Translations under genes and position numbers: made by a program
In this document: in pieces, positions 9,441 to 18,392 of the stretch
How positions within the stretch are numbered: position 1 is the first letter of the stretch
How the letters are laid out: each line of letters begins with the position of its first letter
Notes under the pieces: model-generated
Told to the model about the DNA's origin: nothing
The model's input: the letters and a program-made list of their open reading frames with translations, nothing else
Database searches by the model: none
Assembly: GCA_039105265.1 (NCBI GenBank)
Contig: JAPFFF010000016.1
Span: 310,001-374,000, forward strand
Length of the DNA: 64,000 nt
Direction: 5' to 3'
Source of the DNA: Tritrichomonas musculus
Taxonomy: Eukaryota > Parabasalia > Tritrichomonadida > Tritrichomonadidae

Positions 9441-10517
9441 ATGGATGCATCAATATTGAATCTTCTACCTCCCGAATCATCTCTTCCAGCAACTTATTGG
9501 AATCATCTCTCACAAAGCGATAAAACTGAATTTCTTAGACTTCGAAATCAATTACACCAAAGCCAAAAAACGTCAGTCAAGGATCGAAGATTAGTATCAT
9601 TTTCAAATGAAATGACAACAATTTTACAATTTCTCGAGCAAAGCGAATCGGGACGTGAGTGGCGCTGCATTCTTGCGGGTGTTGCATTCGCAGGACCATT
9701 TATATGCGTAAATACTCGTCAATTAAAAAATTTTCTCGGACGTTGCAAGTCATCAATTAATGGAAGCTTCCAACAACTTGGATATGTTGCTGTACGCACA
9801 AAGTCCAAGGCAAAATCTTGCGTTTTATCAGTTATCCCAAGCCTTGCTAATGATCCAAATTTGCTTAGGCAATGGACAGTACGTTGCGCTTCAGATGACG
9901 CTCATTTTTGCTTCGTTTCAAAATTCCAGCCGCATCCCATGCCTACAATAACTCCAGAAGATCTTAACGAAGAACGCAAACCTCAAACAATAGCAAACGG
10001 AACAAATGATATCAGTAATTTACAAAAAGCAGGTAATGATACTCATCTTTCACGAAATTCATTTATCCCTCCTACATCGCTATCTGCACTTAACCAATCG
10101 ACTGCTATGCTGATCAAACAACAAACACAGCAAAAACAAAAGCAACAAAAGCATCAAAATCAATATCGCCATCCTAATCAAAATACCCAAAGTAATATTT
10201 CAAATTCCCAAACACCTAACAGCCAACCTGTTAAAAAACATTTCTATGACTTTGACTTATCTTTCTACAACGATTTAAGACCACAAGAAAAAATCCCAGA
10301 GATGACACCATCCTATTCAGTTGATTATCTTCAAACACTCTCACACAGCAATATTGATGATTGGTCTGAGATATCAGGTATTTGCCAAAGCGAGATTAGT
10401 GTAGATGATGAATGGGATCCTATTATTCAAAAAACTATGTCAAGATCACAATCAGCATTATTCGCACAAGAAAACAACACCACAATCATTGATTGCCCCC
10501 TCTTTTTAGATTTTTGA
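9441..10517 (+). CDS. Initiator-binding domain transcription factor (IBP39-like)
   Basis: 358 residues. Residues about 15-130 match the trichomonad initiator-binding domain: a conserved start with LPPESSLPATYWNHLS, WRCILAGVAFAGPFICVNTR around 74-93, then RQLKNFLGRCKSSINGSFQQLGY at 93-115. In IBP39 this winged-helix region contacts the Inr element. The segment KSSINGSFQQLGY is the signature that convinces me. The C-terminal half is Gln/Asn-rich, with a final acidic and aromatic region (YDFDLSFYNDL, DDWSEISG) that could serve as the RNA polymerase II contact region, as the C-domain does in IBP39 (inference). IBD proteins are core-promoter recognition factors known from parabasalids, so this gene is the best single marker for the lineage. 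A CCTTT motif lies just before its own ATG. Confidence 0.88.
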   Translation: MDASILNLLPPESSLPATYWNHLSQSDKTEFLRLRNQLHQSQKTSVKDRRLVSFSNEMTTILQFLEQSESGREWRCILAGVAFAGPFICVNTRQLKNFLGRCKSSINGSFQQLGYVAVRTKSKAKSCVLSVIPSLANDPNLLRQWTVRCASDDAHFCFVSKFQPHPMPTITPEDLNEERKPQTIANGTNDISNLQKAGNDTHLSRNSFIPPTSLSALNQSTAMLIKQQTQQKQKQQKHQNQYRHPNQNTQSNISNSQTPNSQPVKKHFYDFDLSFYNDLRPQEKIPEMTPSYSVDYLQTLSHSNIDDWSEISGICQSEISVDDEWDPIIQKTMSRSQSALFAQENNTTIIDCPLFLDF

Positions 10518-10779
10518 GCATCCTCTTCTATTTTTAAATAAACATTGAATATATTATTATACATATTATTTTTACTTTTAACATTTGAAAGAAAATTGTT
10601 ATTAATGAGCGTGGTTTATTAATAATTTATCATTTAATTGATTGATTAATGTATAATTATATTCAAATCATCAGAACATTTGTAAAACAGATAGATTAAA
10701 ATAAATCATCAGTTATATTTCTAAATAACTTTTTTTGTCGATTTTTAACACAATTAATATCAAAAAGCAAAATTAAAAT

Positions 10780-12239
10780 CTAATCGAGAATCCCGAAAAA
10801 TTCAAGCGCTGATAATGGTAAAGTATAATTATTACCAGTATTGACTCCTGTTTGCCTTATTCGAATATAGAGGCAGAATTCATCTACAGAAAGATTAACT
10901 TGAATATCGAAAACATGAACTGCGTTGCAATCATCAAGATATTTTACATCTTTTCTTGAATCGACTATTTTCCAATCATCATCAGTATTCGAGCATTCAA
11001 TTACCCAATTCATTGGATGATAGCCACCTTAATCACAATCATGCCTTGTTCTTATTGAATATTTTGAAGGCCGGATTTTACGGTCTTTAAAATCGTATTT
11101 CAACCATGAATCTTGCATTGCTACAGATTGAAAATAATGAAGATTATCATCTAAATCTACAGCATGTTTAGGGAAATGACCATTGCACACTGATGATGCT
11201 GTCACTAAAATGGTCCCATTATCATTTACATTTCCACCTGTTTCTTTAGTTAAATGGTGAATAATTCTTTTAAAACAGTTTTTCTTTTCCTCAATAAATT
11301 CATAACATTTCCCTTTGTATAAATAACGCTCTAAATTAAAGTGATTATTTTTTGAAAAGGGAAATGAAGTAAAATGAAAACATTGCCTAAGTTTTGCCCA
11401 AATTAGACCGGTCATTTCATTGAAATCAAACTTGTTTAAGAAATCTCGAAATTTGGACTCACTTAGTCCAGAAAAATCTATTTCTTCGTAAAAAGAAATA
11501 ATATCAATGCAATCTTCACTATTTTCTGACTGATTTGTAAATTTATTCTGAATTATATCGAAAAGTGAATCTTCACTCTCAATTTTCAAATGCTTATTAG
11601 AGATAATTGAGTAAATTATTAGTTTTAGAAGTTTTATTAGCATATCTATGTTAATCTATAAAAATGACTTGCAATAAAATCAATAATTACAGGATAATTA
11701 AAAGTTGTTGACATTCTTGAGTAATTGTGCAAAAATGCTAGATTTTCAATATAAAGATTAAAGTTTTCTTCACTCATTTCTATTGGATAAATCTCATTGA
11801 TTTTTGAAAACAGCTCTTCATTCCCAATAAGTATTGATATTAATTGTAATTTAAAACCCTCTTCTTTGTTGATTTCAATTGAATACCCTTTAGAAATGCG
11901 TTGGAAAAGTGAAATCATTTTCTCATCAATGAGCTCTTCAGATAGTTGAGATGAGTTGATAAAAAAATCATCAAAACAAATCGAATCAATTGAATGATCT
12001 GCATAATACAGACGGGAAACAATAGGCGAAATAAACTCTGCTAGTATTTTATATGTTTTTATTTCTTTTGTACCAAAAATAAATCGAAATTCGTTTTCAT
12101 AATCAGAACTCAAAAGCATATTTCTTAATTCTGCAGATGAAAGAATAATAATTTGTATACTTATTCCAAGATATCTAACGCAAAATAACATGTTGCAAAC
12201 TTTTTCTGAGCCTTTTTTTATATCTTTAAAAATATCCAT
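10780..12239 (-). pseudogene. Broken trichomonad-family gene with F5/8 type C (discoidin-like) domain
   Basis: Three consecutive minus-strand frames together read as one family member. The first frame is 12239..11646 (197 codons), with FRFIFGTKEIKTYKILAEF and a helical region typical of the BTB-like N-terminal module of this trichomonad family. The second is 11643..11029, a BACK-like helical part followed by the start of an F5/8-C domain (GTILVTASSVCNGHFPKHAVDL, SWLKYDF, YSIRTRHD). The third is 11013..10780, the end of that domain (NWVIECSNTDDDWKIVDSR, YIRIRQTG, LSALEFFGIL). The first junction is a frameshift within about five codons near 11646. The second is a single in-frame TAA near 11028, with GGYHPMNW continuing in the same frame. 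It is otherwise well preserved, so recently inactivated or mis-sequenced. Confidence 0.75.
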
Positions 12240-12533
12240 ATTGCTTAATATATCAACAAAGCATTAATAAACTTATGATACTTATGATACAAATGATTAT
12301 TGAGACCAAAAAAATTAATTATTTATTATAATTTAAATGCGATATTCTAATCAAAATCAAACAATATAGTAATTTATTCATATACATCAAAAAACTCATA
12401 AAATATAAACATTTATTTATCTAGATAGCTAGATAATAAAAACAAGTATACTCAAAAAAATAAAACATCAAATAAGATCTAAAATTCACGAAAAAATATA
12501 TCTTTACAAACAAACAAAATAAAAATAAAAACA

Positions 12534-15431
12534 TTAAGTCATTGAAGGGACAGTTCTTGTCCATCCATAACCAGAATACTGCTTACTCGAAGTTTTTGGT
12601 TGTACATAGTAGATTGGAGACACTCCGTGCTTTGCTGAATATGAAATCGCAGAAACAGAACTTCTCTTATATGCCGCAGTACCAGTTGGTGAAGGTCCAA
12701 CAAAAAGTCCACCTGTTCTCATTGTATTTGCACTCATGTTTAAATTATTCATTGTTTTCCTTTCTTTTCGGTAAAAATCACTTCGTTCGGAATAAGTAGA
12801 AGTAGTTGCAGCAGGGTTCAGCGAAAATCCTCCTCCACGAAGAGAAGGCTTTGATACAGGAATTTCGGTCATGAACCAAGCATACCCATCGTTAGAAGAT
12901 AATGATGATGATGCTCTTAGTTCTGAAATATCATTTGTGAGATCGATAGTAATTTCTTTTCTTTCTGCAACTTTATTTCGAACAGTTGATATTGATGTAA
13001 ACTTGTCGGAAATCTGCTTACGATTTGTAATTAATTTTGCGTCTATTTCCGACATTTCATCATCCATTCTTTTGATATCTTCCTTGTATCGTTGAATATC
13101 ATTTTGAACTTGAGCCTTTGATGGCGTCCTTTCCATCTTTTCTCGCATTTTTTGAAGTTGTCCTTCAAGATCTTCTTTTTCTTTGAGTAATTCGAGATGC
13201 TTTCGATGAGCTAAGTCAATTTTTCCTGATATCTCAGTTCGAAACTTTAATTGCTTTACAAGACCTGGATCTACAGCATTTAAAAGGTCCCATCGGTGAA
13301 CATTACGAGGTACTGCAAATTCATGAGTTAATGCAGCAAACTTTTCTTTTTCAACAATTGAGTCTGTCAGCATTTTGTGCATTTCATATTCGAATACTCG
13401 TGATTTTTCACGTTTTATTTCGAGTTCCTTTGTAAGTTGCTGGCAATTTTCAAGTTCAGTTTGCATTTTGATCATACTCTGAATTGTATCTTTGAACATT
13501 TTGGAACATTTCTTAAGATAAAGTTGGTCTGCCTTGATTTTTTCTTTAAGTTCATTTAATTGAGTGTCTTTTTTCAATATCTGAGTCTGAACTACTTCTT
13601 TATTTTTAATAAGTAATTGCAATTCTTTTTGCTGTTGGAGTCCATCATGCCCAGCATCTTGAAGAATATGGAAAAGTGTTTGGGATTCAGCTTGAATACG
13701 GGAAGTAATTCTTTCAGTAGTTTTAATCATTTTTTGCATATTATCCATTTTCATATTAATCAAACCTATATCTTCTTGAAGAGCACGAAGAGACAAATGA
13801 TCTTTGGCTGTTTCCAATAGCATATCTTGGTATTTCTGATGAAGTGATCCATGACTTGTTTCCAATTCATTGAATAACGTTCTTAATTCATTATTTTCGA
13901 TTTCAATTTCTTCAAGACGCCTCTTTGAAGTGTTTCTTTCATCACGAAGCTGTTCACTAAGTGCAGATTGATGTTCACTCTTTACCTGCAAAATCTGAAG
14001 CTCTTTTAATTGAACTTCATTTTCTTCAATAATTAATTTGTTTTTTTCTGATGCCATATCAGCTAAATTAGAGAACTTTACTTTTTCAGATCTAGTGTTC
14101 TCGATATCTTCTAAGTAATACATAAAAGATTCTTTCATTTTTTCTAATTTGGATTTTTCTCCTTTTGTATCAGTTTTTATCGTTTTAATTGATACTTTTA
14201 CTTCATTTGTAGCTCTTTTTTCTTCTCCTTCCAGATTTTGCTCTTTAGTGAGGGCAAATTGAGCACTAATGATTGATCGTTGGTCTAGTGATAGAAGATT
14301 ATCAACTTGAGCGTATTGGAATTGAAGAGGTACAACTTTTGATCTTAACTCTTTAACCTTTTTTCTTGTATTTAATTTCACTTCTATTAATTCGTTACTT
14401 TTGATTGTCATTTGATCATACTGAGATTGATACTCGTCACTCTGCTTTTGAATTTCAGTAAGTTTTTTATGAAGATAGGTTAATTCATCTTCACAGGATT
14501 TCAATCTTTCTTTGTCAGATTCAATTCTGACAGTACGATTATGAATCATTTTTTGTAATTCTGTGATTTGCCGGTTTTTGTGATTACGCTTTTCTTTTCG
14601 TTTTTTAGCTTCTTCAACAACTGCTCCAAGCCCAGAAAGAGTTTTATAACGAGTTTGCTTTAATTGTTCAACAAGTATTGCTTTTTCCGCTTTTGCTTTT
14701 GCTTTACTTTGAACTTCCTGTTGCATATGTTGAATTTGAGGCTTTAATTCTGCTAGCGAACTTGTTACTTCATCAACTTCTGTTTTTATTGATTCAGATT
14801 GCTTACTTTTATCTGACAGTGATTTAGATAATCTTTCCATTTGCGCTGTTAAAGATGCTGTTTGCTCTTTTAATGCTTCATTACTTGCTTTTGTATCGAA
14901 TATTTTGTTTTTCATTTCTCGGATTTCTGAATTTGCTTTGTTTCTTTCGTTCGTGAGATTTGTAACATCAGATTTTAACTCAAAAACCGAAGTTCCTTCA
15001 CCCATTGTGAAAGTTTCGCTGTTCAATATTTTTTCGCTTAAATCTTGAATTGTTGTTCTCAATGAAACTAAAAGTTCTTTTGATTTTTTTTCTGATTTAT
15101 TTGTAAAAAGAACCATTTTTGAGGCTTCATCAAATTCATCTTTAAGTTTTTTTAAATTGTCTTTATCAGTGTCGATTGAACCATGTATCATTTGAATTTT
15201 GGAGGCAATAACTACAATTTGAGAATTCATTTCTTGTAATATTTCTAGGAGTTTAACATTTTTGCCATAACAGTCGTCAACAAACTTAGATATAGGGCTT
15301 ATAGCTAAAAGATAAGGCTGCATCTGAGGAAATTCTGTTGCTCCTTCATTTATATTTTTAAAAATTGTTTTAATTGAATCGTGAAGGTCATTCTCAGTTT
15401 CAAATGTTATCTGCGGCTTCTTCTTTGACAT
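12534..15431 (-). CDS. CFAP58: Flagellar coiled-coil protein CFAP58 (CCDC147) homologue
   Basis: 965 residues counted from the ATG giving MSKKKPQ; the frame also opens two codons upstream at a TTG. It is almost entirely coiled coil from about residue 60 to 840. Several stretches match CFAP58: an N-terminal segment with KLKDEFDEASKMV, then SLRTTIQDLSEKI with TMGEGTSVFELKSDV and LTNERNKA, and near the C-terminus VPRNVHRWDLLNAVDP, corresponding to the PMNVHRW...DP signature. After about 870 the tail is Ser/Thr/Gly-rich. CFAP58 is an axonemal protein needed for motile cilia and flagella in animals and algae (established), which fits a flagellated parabasalid. Length is slightly above the usual 870 or so because of the tail. 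Confidence 0.78.
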   Translation of the reverse strand: MSKKKPQITFETENDLHDSIKTIFKNINEGATEFPQMQPYLLAISPISKFVDDCYGKNVKLLEILQEMNSQIVVIASKIQMIHGSIDTDKDNLKKLKDEFDEASKMVLFTNKSEKKSKELLVSLRTTIQDLSEKILNSETFTMGEGTSVFELKSDVTNLTNERNKANSEIREMKNKIFDTKASNEALKEQTASLTAQMERLSKSLSDKSKQSESIKTEVDEVTSSLAELKPQIQHMQQEVQSKAKAKAEKAILVEQLKQTRYKTLSGLGAVVEEAKKRKEKRNHKNRQITELQKMIHNRTVRIESDKERLKSCEDELTYLHKKLTEIQKQSDEYQSQYDQMTIKSNELIEVKLNTRKKVKELRSKVVPLQFQYAQVDNLLSLDQRSIISAQFALTKEQNLEGEEKRATNEVKVSIKTIKTDTKGEKSKLEKMKESFMYYLEDIENTRSEKVKFSNLADMASEKNKLIIEENEVQLKELQILQVKSEHQSALSEQLRDERNTSKRRLEEIEIENNELRTLFNELETSHGSLHQKYQDMLLETAKDHLSLRALQEDIGLINMKMDNMQKMIKTTERITSRIQAESQTLFHILQDAGHDGLQQQKELQLLIKNKEVVQTQILKKDTQLNELKEKIKADQLYLKKCSKMFKDTIQSMIKMQTELENCQQLTKELEIKREKSRVFEYEMHKMLTDSIVEKEKFAALTHEFAVPRNVHRWDLLNAVDPGLVKQLKFRTEISGKIDLAHRKHLELLKEKEDLEGQLQKMREKMERTPSKAQVQNDIQRYKEDIKRMDDEMSEIDAKLITNRKQISDKFTSISTVRNKVAERKEITIDLTNDISELRASSSLSSNDGYAWFMTEIPVSKPSLRGGGFSLNPAATTSTYSERSDFYRKERKTMNNLNMSANTMRTGGLFVGPSPTGTAAYKRSSVSAISYSAKHGVSPIYYVQPKTSSKQYSGYGWTRTVPSMT

Positions 15432-15437
15432 ATGCAA

Positions 15438-15869
15438 TTATTTTAAAAAACGAGATTTTTAATTGAATTTTTTACAAAAAAACGGTTTCCATTATACTAA
15501 TTGAAAGCTTTTCTCACTGTAATAATGAATAATTTCAACTTCATTATTTGAATAGTTGAAAAATTCTTGCTAATAAAAAATTTTTTTATTTTATTCAATA
15601 TGAAATAATAAGGTAATTATTAATAACTCAGTAATAATTAAATAAAACAAAATATATTATGATAAATTATCAATTAAAAAATAGATGAAATCAATATTTT
15701 GTAAAGATATACTTATTCTTTCTTCTAGATTTACTTTAAAATAATTGATAAAACAAATTGAATTTATTAAAAGAGGACTGAAATTTCATTAGTTTATTCT
15801 ATTCAACTATGAACAAACTCAGTTAATTCAATTTATATATATTTTTGAGAGCAACCGTCGAGCCTTGGT
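15438..15869. other. Divergent intergenic region between CFAP58 and eL18
   Basis: AT-rich. Holds the promoters of CFAP58 (leftward) and eL18 (rightward). Apart from the CCTTT element near the eL18 start no recognised motif is seen. Confidence 0.5.
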
Positions 15870-15873
15870 TTGG

Positions 15874-15880
15874 CCTTTTA
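15874..15880 (+). promoter_or_regulatory. M5-like CCTTTTA motif before eL18
   Basis: CCTTTTA lies 4 bp before the ATG at 15885, the position expected for a trichomonad M5 element spanning the transcription start. The surrounding ~25 bp is unusually GC-rich for this intergenic DNA. Confidence 0.4.
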
Positions 15881-15884
15881 CACT

Positions 15885-16445
15885 ATGGGTGTTGATATGA
15901 ACCACCGCCTTGGCCGTAAGGCACGCCGCGAACCAAAGGCAAATAACATTCAACATAGAATGCTCTTCAATCTTTACTCATTCATCGCTCGCCGTTCAGG
16001 CAATGATTTCAATGCTAAAATTGCTCATCGCCTTTGCCTTTCAAACACAAACCGTCGCCCATATTCTGTCTCTCGTCTTTCAGTTGCTCTTAAGGAAAAA
16101 GACCCAGAAACAATTGCTGTCGTCGTTGCAAAAATTGTTAATGATGAACGTCTTCTCACAGTTCCAAAGATGAAGGTTTGTGCCCTCGGTTTCTCAGAAA
16201 CAGCCAGAGCAAGAATCGTAGCTGCCGGTGGAGAATGCCTCACATTCGATCAATTAGCAGTTCAAAGACCAACAGGTGACAAGTGCATCCTTCTTGAAGG
16301 AGACAGAAAACGCCGTGAAGCCGTCAAGCACTTCGGACAAGCACCAGGAGATGATAACAGCGCTGCTAGACCAAAGGTTAGGGCTCATGGACGTAAATTT
16401 GAAATGGCTCGTGGCCGTAGGAAGTCCAGGCTTTATCACGTTTAA
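15885..16445 (+). CDS. RPL18: Large-subunit ribosomal protein eL18
   Basis: 186 residues starting MGVDMNHRLGRKARREPK. The open frame begins five codons earlier at a TTG, but eL18 proteins start MGVD or MGID, so ATG 15885 is chosen. Recognisable family segments are LYSFIARRSGNDFNAKIAHRL, SNTNRRPYSVSRL, ALGFSETARARIVAAGGECLTFDQLA and the C-terminal RAHGRKFEMARGRRKSR. Length is close to the usual 185-190. The protein is a structural component of the 60S subunit. Codon use (CGC/CGT Arg, AAG Lys, CTC/CTT Leu) and GC content are clearly higher than in its neighbours, as expected for a highly expressed gene. Confidence 0.97.
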   Translation: MGVDMNHRLGRKARREPKANNIQHRMLFNLYSFIARRSGNDFNAKIAHRLCLSNTNRRPYSVSRLSVALKEKDPETIAVVVAKIVNDERLLTVPKMKVCALGFSETARARIVAAGGECLTFDQLAVQRPTGDKCILLEGDRKRREAVKHFGQAPGDDNSAARPKVRAHGRKFEMARGRRKSRLYHV

Positions 16446-16557
16446 AACCATAAACTTAATCAAAATATTCTTATTTTCCTAATTCCTTCCTTTTTTTTTT
16501 TTGTTATTATATTTTCCATTTTGCATTGACATATATCTTTAAGAGCTTATGATTCCG

Positions 16558-16588
<31 letters not shown>

Positions 16589-17814
16589 ATATAAAATAGA
16601 TAACTAAAGTTTGAATGGCTTGCCAACATTGATTCTTTATTTGAATCTAATATTCGAGTATCTATAACATTAATAGTTATTAAATACGACTTATGCACCA
16701 AATAATAATAAATATAGATTTAATTATATGATTGCTCTTACTTGTCATTATTTTTTCTGCAATAAGAGCAATAAATATTTAGCATTGGCTTTGAAAAAAA
16801 GAGTATTAAGGTTTTTTAAGACATTTATGTTCTAATTAAAATACCGAAATTGCTTTGCTCGATTTATGTTTGAAGTTTCCAAAAAGCTGGTTAATCCAGA
16901 GGGGCAGTACATGAAACTTTTTAACGTCTTTATTCAATTTGAAACTCTTATATTTCAATAAATACAATAAATACAAAAACCAAAAATGTTTTTCGGGATA
17001 CATACTCAATAGTTTAATATAAATAAATAACCTGATTAATGATAATGCATTAGAATTTTATGATATTTTAGGTTTTTCAATTTATAAAGATTGACGGTTT
17101 ATGATAGGATCCGTTAGGTCAATTTATTAATTCTATTAAAACATTAAGATCCCCCTAATAAAATTGGGAATCGACTAGGTAGATTTTGTAAATCAAGTAT
17201 CCAAAAATGGCTAAAATGGTAGATCGAAAATTTATACTTTTTTCGACAAAAATTTTTATATAAAAATTCAACTTTTCTCAATCGTTTTTTGCTAAACATT
17301 CATCATTTTTAAATATAATTTATAAAACTAATTAAAATATTGCTTTATTTTAAAATAATAATAAAAATTATTATTCACATAAAGAAAAATGCATATTATT
17401 ATGGTTAACGTCTGTAGAAAAAAGTAAAAATTTTCAATTTACCGCTAAAATTGAGAACTTAACGTATGTTTTATGCTCAGAAAAGTATTTTTTTTGAATT
17501 GATTTTTTAAAAAATTCTATACTTTTTTTGAGAATTGAAAAATATTTTATGCAAGCTCATGCAATTAATTATGAGATTTTATTTTCAATGTATTATTGAA
17601 AAATAAAATAATTGTATCATTAATAAATTAGTTGTTACTAATTATTTTAAATATAAATTAATATTTATTGTTTTTATATTTTATATTTTCTAAAAAAATA
17701 ATTTGTTTATTATTTATAGAATTGTATACTGTATGTTTTAAAAAATAATGCATTAATTCAATTCTAAAAATTTCAAATAATTATTTTTTTAAATAAATAA
17801 TCAATTCATATGTA
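16446..17814. other. Gene-poor AT-rich spacer with a 27-nt poly-T run
   Basis: A T run occupies about 16558-16584. Elsewhere there are only A/T-rich sequences with stops in every frame. The part around 17,100-17,500 (GATCCCCCTAATAAAATTGG and repeated TTTTTT/AAAATTC blocks) might be old element debris, but I could not define ends. Confidence 0.5.
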
Positions 17815-18392
17815 TTATGCAAGAAGTTCAATTTAAACAAAGATAAAATTATTCAGAATTGGATATCTTCAAAAGACGAAATTCTTAAATCGCTACGAAT
17901 TCAAATAGGTAGTGAATTAGTTCACGATCTACAATCCCCACTTTTAATCAAAGAATGCAGTGTAGGTGAATGTCTCATATGTTATTGATGAAATCAAACT
18001 TTTTGAATTGCATTCTGGTCACATAACATGTCAAGAATGCTTAATAGCAGACATCAGACAATTAGTTATGGACAAGAAAACTCCAGTTTGCCGCCAACTG
18101 AATGAAGGAGACAAGAATCCCTGCAATTCTTTTATCCTCTTTGATTCAGTGAAGAACTTTTTGAAAGAAGACGAAGAACTTTTTGAAAGAAGATGATGAA
18201 CTTTTTGAGAGCCTTGAAAAAATTGTGACAAATCTAAACACAAAGCAATGCTCCGATGCATTTTGTGATGGAGTCATTACATCATTGAATGAAATAGCTT
18301 GCCATGTTGGAATTTGTCAGAAATGTGGCATGGCGGTTTGTTTGAAATGCAACGAAGATTGTCATGGACCATTGGTTTTGAATCTTTTTTAA
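17815..18392 (+). pseudogene. Truncated Ariadne-like RBR ubiquitin ligase pseudogene
   Basis: A plus-strand reading from about 17818 gives CKKFNLNKDKIIQNWISS, the helical region that precedes RING1 in Ariadne proteins, then ECLICY, and there the frame stops. A shifted frame from 17966 continues with DEIKLFELHSGHITCQECL (RING1, with Ser where the C-x-H Cys is expected). Then comes a 22-bp tandem duplication around 18158-18210 that shifts the frame again, and 18183..18392 gives CSDAFCDGVI and CHVGICQKCGMAVCLKCNEDCHG, which is IBR-like (C-x-C, C-x2-C spacing). RING2 and the catalytic Cys are missing. RBR ligases transfer ubiquitin through a Cys in RING2 (established), so this copy is inactive. 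Confidence 0.7.
18158..18211 (+). repeat. 22-bp tandem duplication inside the RBR pseudogene
   Basis: GAACTTTTTGAAAGAAGA plus 4 bp is present twice in tandem, followed by a third partial copy GAACTTTTTGAGAG. The 22-bp unit is not a multiple of three, so the duplication itself moves the reading frame. Confidence 0.85.

Noticed and set aside
15870-15884. Extra five-codon N-terminus for eL18
   Set aside because: It would start at TTG. The family begins MGVD/MGID, which the ATG at 15885 gives.
16558-16584. Long T runs as terminators or replication signals (also 47060-47088 and 61730-61751)
   Set aside because: Homopolymer runs are common in such AT-rich genomes, and no gene or transcript boundary supports a function.
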